Below, in pieces: positions 44,930-53,475 of a DNA stretch of 64,000 nt. The position numbers and the translations under genes were made by a program. The first letter of the stretch is position 1; each line of letters begins with the position of its first letter. The DNA is from Heliorestis convoluta (GTDB lineage: Bacteria > Bacillota > Desulfitobacteriia > Heliobacteriales > Heliobacteriaceae): assembly GCF_009649955.1 (NCBI RefSeq), contig NZ_CP045875.1, positions 2,027,501 through 2,091,500 on the forward strand. Reading direction: 5' to 3'. The notes below the pieces were generated by a model that worked only from the letters and a program-made list of their open reading frames with translations, was not told the DNA's origin and ran no database searches.

Positions 44930-45508
44930 GTGGTCCAGCAGCGATTCATAGAAGACAGTATAAGATACGATGGAAGTCAATTATCTTCCCTATGGGCATA
45001 CCGTTCTTATGGAATACAAGGCGATAGTATCGTATCTTTCTGTGGGCCTTGTCAAGTTAGTTTTGATAAAATGGTTGATCTCGAAGATGTTATCCAGGGA
45101 GAAACAATTTATAGCCAAGGTATGTTACACTTTATTATAGAACATTTTGAACTTGATTTGGAGAAAACTGTTCTACGACAGCGCTTGTTCATGACAATAA
45201 TTAAAGAAGAAATCGAAAGCAAGGGTCAGTACCGATTACAAAGAAAGGGTGACGATTTATACTGGATTGATAATGAACAACAGAAACGGCAGAAGCTTTC
45301 TGTGTCTATTGCTACTCTTTCGCCCGTTTCTACAATGATTCATACAGGCCTTAATCTTCAAACAGAAGGCACACCAGTACCTACCGTTGCGCTTGCTCAA
45401 ATTGGAGTAAAAGATCCCGAAGAATTTGCTCGTCGAATTATGGAAAAATACAGTGCAGAAATGAAAGATATCTATGCGGCTCGATGTAAAGTTCGAGGAG
45501 TTGAATAA
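44930..45508 (+). CDS. DUF366 family protein
   Basis: 192 residues; the start SIRYDGSQLSSLWAYRSYGI followed by GDSIVSFCGPCQVSFDKMVDLEDV matches DUF366, a family common in archaea and some Clostridia, whose function I do not know. The start is GTG at 44930, 9 nt after GGAGG. It ends just before queE and both are probably co-transcribed with folE, so a role near queuosine or pterin synthesis is possible. Confidence 0.8.
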   Translation: MVQQRFIEDSIRYDGSQLSSLWAYRSYGIQGDSIVSFCGPCQVSFDKMVDLEDVIQGETIYSQGMLHFIIEHFELDLEKTVLRQRLFMTIIKEEIESKGQYRLQRKGDDLYWIDNEQQKRQKLSVSIATLSPVSTMIHTGLNLQTEGTPVPTVALAQIGVKDPEEFARRIMEKYSAEMKDIYAARCKVRGVE

Positions 45509-45515
45509 CCTATTG

Positions 45516-46259
45516 ATGGAAGCAAATGCCCCCATTGTTGAAATTATGGAATCAGTACAAGGAGAAGGCCCTTATGTAGGGTGTCGGCAAATTTTTATCC
45601 GATTTGCTGGTTGTAACCTCAATTGTAGTTATTGTGATACCATAGGAAGTAAAGAAGCAGATCTACAGCTTTGTCGCATAGAAGAGCCTTGGGGAAGTCA
45701 ACGGTTTCAGTATTGCTCCAATCCGATTACAGTTAGCGAGATTATTACAAAACTTCATAAAAGGTCTCAAAATATTCACTCTTTAAGTCTCACCGGCGGT
45801 GAACCGCTACTTTCTGCCAATTTTATCATAGAATTGGCACAAGCTTGGGGTTCAAACCGACCTCCTTTTTACTTGGAAACCAATGGCACCCTTGTTACAG
45901 CCATGGAAAAAGTGCATCACTGCATAGACTATGTAAGTATGGATATTAAGTTACCGACCCTTACGGGACATTGTTGCTGGGAAGAACATGGGCAGTTTCT
46001 TGAATGCATTCACAATAAGAAAGGGTATGTAAAAGTGGTCGTAGGTCAAGAAACAACAATGGAAGAAATATCCATAGCCAGTTCATTGATTCAGCAGAAA
46101 GCACCAACTTTTCCGTTAGTACTTCAGCCGATTAGTGACAGCTTAGGAAAAACAAATTTATCAGCGCAACAATTATATCAGTATCAATCTTGGGCTTTAC
46201 AAGAACATGACGATGTACGTATTGTGCCACAGATACATCGGCTTTTATCGTTTTTATAA
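45516..46259 (+). CDS. queE: 7-carboxy-7-deazaguanine synthase QueE
   Basis: A radical-SAM enzyme that makes the deazapurine ring of queuosine. It begins IVEIMESVQGEGPYVGCRQIFIRF and has the cluster motif CNLNCSYCDT (CxxxCxxC) and SLTGGEPLL. About 247 residues. The start is uncertain: ATG 45516 gives the family N-terminus, with GGAG 15 nt upstream; TTGs at 45501 and 45513 are alternatives. Confidence 0.9.
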   Translation: MEANAPIVEIMESVQGEGPYVGCRQIFIRFAGCNLNCSYCDTIGSKEADLQLCRIEEPWGSQRFQYCSNPITVSEIITKLHKRSQNIHSLSLTGGEPLLSANFIIELAQAWGSNRPPFYLETNGTLVTAMEKVHHCIDYVSMDIKLPTLTGHCCWEEHGQFLECIHNKKGYVKVVVGQETTMEEISIASSLIQQKAPTFPLVLQPISDSLGKTNLSAQQLYQYQSWALQEHDDVRIVPQIHRLLSFL

Positions 46260-46364
46260 GCTAGCATCTTGAGCAGAGAAGCCACAAATCAACACAGTTT
46301 CCTTTATAAAGTCAATTTAGAGATGAATAGAAAGTATATTCAAAAAAAGGAGTGCTTATATTCT

Positions 46365-46931
46365 ATGGATTTGCAAAAAATAGAATTGGCAGTACGAATG
46401 ATGTTAGAAGCGATGGGTGAAGATCCCGAACGAGAAGGTTTGGTAGACACGCCACGTCGCGTAGCCCGTATGTATAATGAAATATTGAGTGGCTTAGAAG
46501 AAGATCCGCAAAGGCACCTAGAAGTACTTTTTAATGAAGAACACGAAGAAATGGTTCTCGTGAAAGATATTCCCATTTACTCCCTTTGTGAACACCATCT
46601 TCTTCCCTTCTATGGTTTAGCACACATCGCTTACATTCCCCAGGGAGGGCGTATCACCGGTCTTAGCAAGTTAGCGCGTGTCGTTGAAGGTTTTGCCAAA
46701 CGTCCGCAACTTCAAGAGAGGCTTACATCACAAGTGGCTGACTCTATCATGAAGAAGCTAGATCCTCAGGGCGTGCTCGTTGTGGTTGAAGCAGAACACA
46801 TGTGTATGACCATGCGAGGTGTGAAAAAGCCTGGCTCAAGAACTCTAACATCGGCAGTTCGAGGGATTTTTCAGAAAAACCAAGCGACAAGAAGTGAAGC
46901 TTTTGCATTGATTCGAAATAGTTCTTCCTAG
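46365..46931 (+). CDS. folE: GTP cyclohydrolase I
   Basis: Converts GTP to dihydroneopterin triphosphate, the shared entry to folate and queuosine. It has [22 protein letters not shown], the zinc motif [35 protein letters not shown] and [17 protein letters not shown], so it is the zinc-type FolE1. 188 residues. The ATG at 46365 has AAAGGAG 12 nt upstream. Being next to queE suggests use for queuosine. Confidence 0.95.
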   Translation: MDLQKIELAVRMMLEAMGEDPEREGLVDTPRRVARMYNEILSGLEEDPQRHLEVLFNEEHEEMVLVKDIPIYSLCEHHLLPFYGLAHIAYIPQGGRITGLSKLARVVEGFAKRPQLQERLTSQVADSIMKKLDPQGVLVVVEAEHMCMTMRGVKKPGSRTLTSAVRGIFQKNQATRSEAFALIRNSSS

Positions 46932-46965
46932 AAGGAAAGTGGGAATGGACGAAAGGAGAGAAGGG

Positions 46966-47319
46966 ATGAATCACTCTCTCTTTACCTATGGGACTTTAAT
47001 GGTAAGAAAAATGATGCAAGATCTACTACAGAAAGAACTAGCAGAGCCCCAACAAGCACTTTTACGGGGTTATCGAAAATATCCTTCTTCCTATGGTTAT
47101 CCCTTTATCATTGCTGATAACAGTTCAGACGTGAAGGGGATCCTTTGGGGAGGGCTTACCGATCATGATTTGAAAATATTAGATGATTATGAAGGAATAT
47201 TCGACAGTCCGCCGCTTTATTTTCGCCAGTTCGAGGAAGTGTACATAAGTCAAAAATGTCAAAAAGAGATAAAAGCATGGATCTATGTGGGGAATCCAAT
47301 CTTTTTTGGCAAAGCTTAA
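46966..47319 (+). CDS. Gamma-glutamylcyclotransferase-like (AIG2) protein
   Basis: A 117-residue protein starting MNHSLFTYGTLMVRKMMQDLL, the YGTLM motif that forms the substrate loop of this fold. The usual catalytic Glu is present in ILDDYEGIF, followed by YFRQFEEVY. The substrate is unknown; bacterial members act on gamma-glutamyl amines or similar compounds. GGAG lies 8 nt before the ATG at 46966. Confidence 0.82.
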   Translation: MNHSLFTYGTLMVRKMMQDLLQKELAEPQQALLRGYRKYPSSYGYPFIIADNSSDVKGILWGGLTDHDLKILDDYEGIFDSPPLYFRQFEEVYISQKCQKEIKAWIYVGNPIFFGKA

Positions 47320-47391
47320 CCTTTTTTGTTGATATGTATAAAATAAACCATAAGGCATACCATTTTCTGGTACAACGTGGAGGCAGGTATA

Positions 47392-47586
47392 ATGGAAACA
47401 ATCAACTTTTGTCTACATTGTTACCTTGATTTAGAAGGTTATCAATGGGACATCATAGTATCCAAAAGACCGATACGAGTCCTGCGTTGCCCACGTTGTC
47501 GAACGTTCCACTCTTGTTCTACAAGAAATCAAAGCTTGAATGATCCCAATCGACTATGGCACTCGCGGCGTTCGAATCACCTATAA
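47392..47586 (+). CDS. Small zinc-ribbon-like hypothetical protein
   Basis: 64 residues with two Cys pairs (FCLHC near residue 6 and RCPRC near 35) that could form one zinc ribbon. The C-terminal 25 residues are polar and basic. GGAGG is 8 nt upstream of the ATG at 47392. I recognise no family. It lies 12 nt before surE. Confidence 0.6.
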   Translation: METINFCLHCYLDLEGYQWDIIVSKRPIRVLRCPRCRTFHSCSTRNQSLNDPNRLWHSRRSNHL

Positions 47587-47598
47587 GGATGGAGGTTC

Positions 47599-48366
47599 AT
47601 GGTGCGTATCTTATTAACAAATGATGACGGAATCCATGCACCGGGGATTCACGCTCTTTGGAATGTTTTCGATGGCTGGGCTGACTTATTTGTTGTAGCA
47701 CCGGAAGGGGAAAGAAGTGCTACCGGACATGGTATTACTGTTCACGAACCAATTCGAGTAGAAAAGTTACAGTTTTCCAATCCTCATTTTCATGGTTGGG
47801 CTGTAAAGGGTACACCGGCTGATTGTGTTAAGCTCGCTCTTGAAGAATTAATGCAAGAGCCTCCTGATATTGTGATTTCAGGAATCAATCGCGGACCTAA
47901 CTTAGCAACTGATGTTCTTTATTCTGGTACAGTATCCGCCGCCATGGAAGGCATGATCTATGGATTTCCGTCTATGGCTGTTTCTATAGCGAGCTGGAAA
48001 GATTGTGATTATGATTACGCTGCAAAAGTTACCAAAGAAATTTGTATAAAAATCACAGAAAAAGGACTCACACCCGATACATTGCTCAATGTCAACATTC
48101 CCGATTTGCCAGAAGAGAAAATCCAAGGCATCAAAGTTACAAAATTAGGAAACCGTCGATATCAGAATATTTTTGACAAGCGAGTCGATCCTCGTGGTCG
48201 AACCTACTACTGGATGGCCGGGGAAGTTAAAGATATCGATTATAGCGAGGGAACGGATATTGGTGCTATTAAAGAAGGGTATATCTCAGTTACGCCAATT
48301 CACTTCGATCTTACCAATTACCCAATCTTAGAAGGCGTTCGTGGCTGGTTCAACAAATCAGAATAA
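47599..48366 (+). CDS. surE: 5'/3'-nucleotidase SurE
   Basis: A survival-protein phosphatase acting on nucleoside monophosphates. It has LLTNDDGIHAPGI (metal-binding Asp pair), GERSATGHGITVHEPIR, VKGTPADCVKLAL and SGINRGPNLATDVLYSGTVSAA. 255 residues. Two starts are close: ATG 47599 and GTG 47602; GGAGG is 3 and 6 nt away, so the GTG may be the real one. Confidence 0.94.
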   Translation: MVRILLTNDDGIHAPGIHALWNVFDGWADLFVVAPEGERSATGHGITVHEPIRVEKLQFSNPHFHGWAVKGTPADCVKLALEELMQEPPDIVISGINRGPNLATDVLYSGTVSAAMEGMIYGFPSMAVSIASWKDCDYDYAAKVTKEICIKITEKGLTPDTLLNVNIPDLPEEKIQGIKVTKLGNRRYQNIFDKRVDPRGRTYYWMAGEVKDIDYSEGTDIGAIKEGYISVTPIHFDLTNYPILEGVRGWFNKSE

Positions 48367-48401
48367 GAAAATGAGGAAGGCATATCACCTTCCTCATTTT
48401 C
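48367..48401 (+). terminator. Bidirectional terminator between surE and the SASP gene
   Basis: A perfect 14-bp stem, GAAAATGAGGAAGG with CCTTCCTCATTTTC, with a 7-nt loop. It starts right after the surE stop and overlaps the stop of the convergent SASP gene. Confidence 0.85.
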
Positions 48402-48639
48402 CCGACCTTGTTCGTGCTTGCTCTTCTTGAACTAAAACTTCTTCAGCTCTTCGAATCATAGCTTTTACCATAGAGCCACCAATACGACCCCCGACGCGAC
48501 CGCAATCTTTTGCTGACAAAGCGCCCCAATAATCGTGATGAATTTTTGGTGTTAATCCGAGCTCTTCAGCGACTTCATACTTGAACTCATCGCGTACCGA
48601 TTGAGGAAAAATTTTCTTTTCAGGAAAGAACTGAGCCAT
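48394..48639 (-). CDS. Small acid-soluble spore protein, alpha/beta type
   Basis: An 81-residue alpha/beta SASP, which coats DNA in the dormant spore. The family pattern is present: KYEVAEELGL in the N-terminal half and DYWGALSAKDCGRVGGRIGG near the middle, with GSMVKAMIRRAEE after it. A germination-protease site would be expected in the KYEVAEEL region. The GGGGGG ribosome site on the minus strand is strong. I could not find a clear sigma-G promoter upstream. Confidence 0.9.
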   Translation of the reverse strand: MAQFFPEKKIFPQSVRDEFKYEVAEELGLTPKIHHDYWGALSAKDCGRVGGRIGGSMVKAMIRRAEEVLVQEEQARTRSGK

Positions 48640-48723
48640 AGGTTTACTTTCCCCCCTTCAGTTTTTTTGCAGTCGCTTTAGTTTGTGTCGCTTTCAAGGG
48701 GGCAAGTCTATGAAGATGATGGT

Positions 48724-48771
48724 GCAGCAGCAAAAAAATCACGCCAAATCGGTGTGATTTTTTGCTGCTGC
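48724..48771 (-). terminator. Long hairpin terminator after spoVB
   Basis: GCAGCAGCAAAAAAATCAC pairs with GTGATTTTTTGCTGCTGC with one unpaired base. It begins directly after the spoVB stop on the minus strand. Confidence 0.75.
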
Positions 48772-50340
48772 TTATTTTCGCCTTAACCATCGCAAACCTG
48801 GTAAAGAAGAAAGATCATCCTTTGTAAGACAACCAAGAAGAGGCAATGAAACCAAGTAAAGCAAAGTAGAAGGGACAGACGCTAGCATCAATCTCATCAA
48901 AAGAGAGTGATCTTCCGCCATGGCACCAAAGAGGTAATAAAAAGATAGCATCATCAAAATAGCACCAAGAGCAGGTCGAAAAAGAAACATCCATTGATGA
49001 ACAGAAATATTCAAATAATGGTAAAACCAGGCAAGGTGAAAGAGAGCTGTTATAAAGTTACTAATACTATAGGCCCAGGCGACACCTTCTAAGCCTAGGT
49101 CAGGAGAAGAGGCGAGGTAGATAAAAGCAAAGGCACGTACAGCAGAAGCAATAACGGTGACAATGAGAGGGAAAACAACTTGCCCCATCCCTTGCAAAAT
49201 ACTCGTTGTTGTCTGATGGATATAAAGAAACAAAGCGCCCACTGCCAGAATACGTAGAGAAGGTCCCAAGCCTTCTAAATCAAAGAGTAAGTTGGCGATA
49301 TCGCCTCCAGCGAGAAAAAGAATGGCCACAATAGGCCAACTGACAAGGGCGGTAAAACGTAAAGCTTTTACCGTGCGATAGCGAACCGTCTCTCGTTGCT
49401 GCAAAGCCCAACTTTCAGCAATACCAGGAATTAAACTAATAGAAAGTGGGATGGTAAAAACCGTAGGAATGGTAACGAGTGGTGCAGCACCGCCATTAAA
49501 ACTTCCAAAAGCAGCTGTAGCCTCAGCCATTGACATACCGGACTCTTGTAGAGTTCGTGGAATAAGGTAGGCATCAACCGAAAGCATAAGGCAAGTAATA
49601 ATACGAGATATGGCAATGGGATAGGCAAGAGGCCACAGCGAGAAAAAAGCTTGTCGTAAAGAGAGGGTAGAGGGCATATGGATATGAGACCAAAATGTTT
49701 TTAATCGTCGAAAAAGAAAAGGACCGGACAAAAAGGAAAGGCTTAATAAACCAAAAAGTTCACCAAGTGTTATGCCAAGAGCCACACCAGCAGCAGCCCA
49801 TTCAAGTCCTTTCGGTAGTAATAGGAGAGCAGCTGTCAATCCTGTAACAATACGAATCACTTGTTCAACAAATGAAGCAATCGCCGTTGGTTCCATCGAC
49901 TGTAGTCCCTGACAAAAAGAACGAAGTACAGAAGAAATCGCAATTAACAAAATGCTAGGCAATAATACGAGATAGGCTGTTTCTGCACGTACATCAGCAA
50001 CGACTTCCGTAAAAAGAAAAGAAGGTAGAAAAAAAGCAATTATAGTAACAAAAGTACCCATAAAAACAGTGCTAACAAGAGCTGCAATTACATATGTACG
50101 AACATTGCCCCATTGGCCTTTTGCCGCTTCTTCAGCCGCTTTCTTAGTGAGTGCCACCGGAATTCCAGCTGTGGCTAGAACGAGCAATAAAATATAAATT
50201 GGAAATATCATTTGAAACAAACCAACTGTTTCAGGGCCAATGTATTTCATTAAGACGATCTGATTAAAAAAAGCGAGAATACGGTTTGCCACTGTCGCGA
50301 CAAACAAGACTAAAGCACCGTAGGTGAGAAGGGTCACCAT
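48772..50340 (-). CDS. spoVB: Polysaccharide flippase-like SpoVB/MurJ-family membrane protein
   Basis: 522 residues with about 14 membrane helices, MVF/MATE-like. The start MVTLLTYGALVLFVATVANR and the block YIGPETVGLFQMIFPIYILLLVLATAGIPVALTK are like SpoVB, which is thought to move lipid-linked peptidoglycan precursors for spore cortex. I chose the ATG at 50340, with GGAG 8 nt upstream on the minus strand, not the longer frame from 50406. It might instead be a related vegetative flippase. Confidence 0.85.
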   Translation of the reverse strand: MVTLLTYGALVLFVATVANRILAFFNQIVLMKYIGPETVGLFQMIFPIYILLLVLATAGIPVALTKKAAEEAAKGQWGNVRTYVIAALVSTVFMGTFVTIIAFFLPSFLFTEVVADVRAETAYLVLLPSILLIAISSVLRSFCQGLQSMEPTAIASFVEQVIRIVTGLTAALLLLPKGLEWAAAGVALGITLGELFGLLSLSFLSGPFLFRRLKTFWSHIHMPSTLSLRQAFFSLWPLAYPIAISRIITCLMLSVDAYLIPRTLQESGMSMAEATAAFGSFNGGAAPLVTIPTVFTIPLSISLIPGIAESWALQQRETVRYRTVKALRFTALVSWPIVAILFLAGGDIANLLFDLEGLGPSLRILAVGALFLYIHQTTTSILQGMGQVVFPLIVTVIASAVRAFAFIYLASSPDLGLEGVAWAYSISNFITALFHLAWFYHYLNISVHQWMFLFRPALGAILMMLSFYYLFGAMAEDHSLLMRLMLASVPSTLLYLVSLPLLGCLTKDDLSSLPGLRWLRRK

Positions 50341-50559
50341 AGAGCTATCTCCTTGCGCAAAAATAGGCCTGTATCTAAGTTCTAAGATATGCGAGCTCTT
50401 TGGCAAGAAGAAGTAAATTCATTTCTAATGACTTTTTTCGTTAAAAAAAAGGTTTTTCATCCCTCCGTAGGGAATAAAATAAGGCGATTCTCTCACTTAA
50501 AGTTGTTTTCAGATAGTCTTTTTCATGGCGATATTTAATGAAGTAGGGGAATTAAATAG

Positions 50560-51411
50560 ATGAAAATTGATTTACATCTCCACACCACTGCTTCAGATGG
50601 TCAATATTCGCCCCAAGAAATGGTACAGAAGGTCATTGAGGCAGGTATAGACGTCTTTTCTTTTACTGACCACGAATCGATGGAAGGGTACAGAGAAGTG
50701 GTTCGTGAAGCGAAAGTGAAAGGCTTACATTTTATTGCAGGTGTAGAACTGCTTGTTCATTATAAAGGCGAAGAAATACACTTGCTGGGCTACGGCATGG
50801 AACTATCTGGTACACCCTTTCTTGAAGCGCTAGAGAAATTAAAAGAAGAGAGAAATGCTGTAGCGAAAGCGACAGTAGAAAAGCTACAGCAACTCGGTTT
50901 TGCCTTATCTTGGTCTGATGTCAAAGCATTGGGTCATCGGCGCGGTACGATTAGCAAGGGTCATATTGTGCATGCCCTCCACCGATGCGGACTTTTGCCC
51001 TGTACAGGTATGGAGTTTATCAAACGCTATCTTGAACCAAAAGGTTTGGCTTATGTACAATACAAAGCTAGCACCTATGATGAAGCTGTGGAGCTAATTC
51101 GATCGGCTGGTGGCGTACCTGTCATCGCTCATCCTGGCTTGATTACAGAGCAATCATTGCTTCCGGAATTGATTGCCCGTCACCCTGTAGGCATTGAGGT
51201 TTTCTATGCTTATTACGGCACCAAACGACAGAAGTGGATTCAACAGTACTACGAGCTAGCTCAATCAAAAAACTTGCTCATGACAGGTGGCAGTGACTAT
51301 CACGGCTCCTTCGGTCCTGTGCGCATTGGAGAAGAAGAAGTTCCAGAATGGGTATTTTTTAAACTTAACGAAGCGATTGCCAAAGCGCACCACCAGAAAG
51401 CAATCTATTAA
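50560..51411 (+). CDS. PHP-domain phosphoesterase
   Basis: 283 residues with the PHP metal-binding motifs in order: MKIDLHLHTTASDGQYSP, FSFTDHESM, AGVELLVHYKGEEIHLLGYG, VPVIAHPG and TGGSDYHG. This subfamily (YciV/TrpH-like) includes a 5'-3' exoribonuclease/nucleoside bisphosphate phosphatase, so an RNA- or nucleotide-phosphate role is likely. The gene stands alone, after a 150-nt gap with no other feature that I can support. Confidence 0.86.
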   Translation: MKIDLHLHTTASDGQYSPQEMVQKVIEAGIDVFSFTDHESMEGYREVVREAKVKGLHFIAGVELLVHYKGEEIHLLGYGMELSGTPFLEALEKLKEERNAVAKATVEKLQQLGFALSWSDVKALGHRRGTISKGHIVHALHRCGLLPCTGMEFIKRYLEPKGLAYVQYKASTYDEAVELIRSAGGVPVIAHPGLITEQSLLPELIARHPVGIEVFYAYYGTKRQKWIQQYYELAQSKNLLMTGGSDYHGSFGPVRIGEEEVPEWVFFKLNEAIAKAHHQKAIY

Positions 51412-51473
51412 AATTTTCAATAGATTTTTCATAAAAAATACGATAGAAGTTCTTGCAATGAGGAGCGTGTAAC

Positions 51474-52778
51474 ATGATCTGGAATCGACCTATGGAGACA
51501 ATGCCTAGAGAGGCTTTGTCGACCTTACAACTTGAGCGTTTACAGAAAACTGTAGAAAGAGTCTATCACAATGTACCAGCATACCGTGAAAAGATGCAAG
51601 CCGCTTCAGTAAGTCCTCAGGACATACGAACTTTGGAAGATTTGAAGCGTTTGCCTTTTACTTATAAACAGGACTTGCGAGACAACTACCCTTATGGACT
51701 TTTTGCAGCTCCTATGAAAGAGATTGTTCGAGTCCATGCATCTTCAGGTACGACCGGGAACCCTACTGTGGTCGGTTATACGCGCCGCGATATTGATAAC
51801 TGGTCAGAGTTAACAGCTCGTACGCTCTCCTGTGCTGGCGCCAATGCTGATTCAGTTGTGCAGATTGGCTATGGTTATGGTCTCTTTACAGGGGGTCTAG
51901 GCGTTCATTATGGCGCTGAGAAAATTGGTGCTACAGTCGTACCCATTTCTGGCGGCAATACAAAACGTCAAATTAAGCTTATGCAAGATTTCGGCACATC
52001 CATTTTGGCTTGTACGCCTTCCTATGCTCTCTATCTCGCTGAGACAATTGCAGAAATGGGCATACCGAGGGAACAGTTGAAGTTGACAGCCGGTATTTTT
52101 GGTGCTGAGCCCTGGACAGAAGAAATGAGACGAGAGTTAGAACAACGTCTACAGATCTTAGCGATTGATATCTATGGACTGAGCGAAGTTATGGGACCTG
52201 GCGTTGCAAGTGAATGCTCTATGAAAAAGGGCTTGCACATATTTGAAGATCACTTTATTCCTGAGATTATCGATCCCGAATCAGGAGAACCGCTACCTTA
52301 CGGAGAACAAGGAGAACTTGTGTTCACTTCTTTAACGAAAGAAGGTTTTCCTGTCATACGCTATCGAACTCGCGATATTTCTGTTTTATATGAAGAGCCT
52401 TGTGAATGTGGTCGTAGCCATGTCAGAATGGGAAAAGTGAGTGGACGGACCGATGATATGGTTATTATTCGAGGTGTTAACGTATTTCCTTCTCAGGTAG
52501 AGAGCGTCCTACTCAATCTAGGTTTAACAGAGCCACACTATTTGCTTGTAATTGACCGTGAAGGTCTTTTAGACACGCTGGAAGTCTGGGTTGAAGTATC
52601 AGACAAAGTTTTCTCTGATAAAGTTCGCACCCTAGAAAAAGTAGAACGGAAAATACAGCGTGAATTAGAAAGTTTGCTTGGTGTAACTGCGAAAGTAAAG
52701 CTTGTTGAACCCAAGACAATCGAGCGTTCTGAAGGCAAAGCAAAGCGGGTTATAGACCGCAGAAAAAGGTCTTCTTAG
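51474..52778 (+). CDS. paaK: Phenylacetate-CoA ligase
   Basis: An adenylate-forming enzyme of 434 residues. It has [28 protein letters not shown], the P-loop [35 protein letters not shown], and RYRTRDIS with the C-terminal hinge region. Together with the ACT protein after it, this is the pair common in anaerobes that ferment or build aromatic amino acids through indolepyruvate ferredoxin oxidoreductase; those subunits are not in this window. Confidence 0.92.
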   Translation: MIWNRPMETMPREALSTLQLERLQKTVERVYHNVPAYREKMQAASVSPQDIRTLEDLKRLPFTYKQDLRDNYPYGLFAAPMKEIVRVHASSGTTGNPTVVGYTRRDIDNWSELTARTLSCAGANADSVVQIGYGYGLFTGGLGVHYGAEKIGATVVPISGGNTKRQIKLMQDFGTSILACTPSYALYLAETIAEMGIPREQLKLTAGIFGAEPWTEEMRRELEQRLQILAIDIYGLSEVMGPGVASECSMKKGLHIFEDHFIPEIIDPESGEPLPYGEQGELVFTSLTKEGFPVIRYRTRDISVLYEEPCECGRSHVRMGKVSGRTDDMVIIRGVNVFPSQVESVLLNLGLTEPHYLLVIDREGLLDTLEVWVEVSDKVFSDKVRTLEKVERKIQRELESLLGVTAKVKLVEPKTIERSEGKAKRVIDRRKRSS

Positions 52779-52843
52779 GACACTTTTCTTTCGTAATAAA
52801 TAAAAAGGATCTAAAATAATAGATAGAAGAAAGGGGCGCTGAT

Positions 52844-53278
52844 TTGGTGAAAGTTCAGCAAATATCCATATTTTTAGAGAACAAAACAGGGCGCCTGGCC
52901 CAAATGACCAGCACTCTGGCGCAAGAAAATATTAATATTCGAGCTCTTTCCATTGCTGATACAACAGACTTTGGGATCTTACGCCTCATTGTAGATCGAC
53001 CCACAGAAGCCTATGAAGCTCTAAAAAAGGCAGGCTTCACAGTGACTGAAACATCAGTCATTGCGCTAGAAGTACCGGATCATCCCGGTGGTTTGGCTAG
53101 TATTATGGAAATCATGGCCCGTGAGAGCATCAACATTGAATATCTCTATGCTTTACCAGAAAAAACAAAAGATACTGCACTGGTCATCTTCCGCGTCGAA
53201 AAAATAGACAATGCGATAGAGGTTTTGAAGGAACAAGGTATCGTAGTTTTGTCTGGCGATAAGGTCTATGGTTTATAG
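52844..53278 (+). CDS. Double ACT-domain protein
   Basis: A 144-residue protein made of two ACT domains: QISIFLENKTGRLAQMTSTLA with ENINIRALSIADTTDFGILR, then VIALEVPDHPGGLASIMEIM and ESINIEYLYA. Such proteins usually follow paaK and probably sense an amino acid. The start is TTG 52844 or GTG 52847 after AAGGGG. Confidence 0.9.
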   Translation: MVKVQQISIFLENKTGRLAQMTSTLAQENINIRALSIADTTDFGILRLIVDRPTEAYEALKKAGFTVTETSVIALEVPDHPGGLASIMEIMARESINIEYLYALPEKTKDTALVIFRVEKIDNAIEVLKEQGIVVLSGDKVYGL

Positions 53279-53394
53279 ACCTTAGACTATAGTCTTGCTG
53301 CGACCCTCTTTTATCGTCGGGTGGTTTCGAATACTTTTCTTTAGGATGAATTGTAAATTCTACTTTTTTAATCTGCTTTTTATGAGGGTACGTA

Positions 53395-53434
53395 GGGTAC
53401 GACTTTTTGCATGCATGTAAAAAGCTTCGTACCC
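53395..53434 (+). repeat. Hairpin before the UPF0182 gene
   Basis: GGGTACGA (53395-53402) pairs with TCGTACCC (53427-53434), and inside CTTTTT pairs with AAAAAG, around a GCATGCATG centre. An additional GGGTACG direct copy lies just upstream at 53386. No T run follows. It may be an operator or a 5'-UTR element. Confidence 0.45.
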
Positions 53435-53475
53435 TCCTTGATTGCATAGCCTAAAAACTTCTTGTGGAGGTTGAT

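Noticed and set aside
48640-48723. Sigma-G promoter for the SASP gene
   Set aside because: No TGAATA/CATACTA-like pair with proper spacing was found on the minus strand, so none is annotated.
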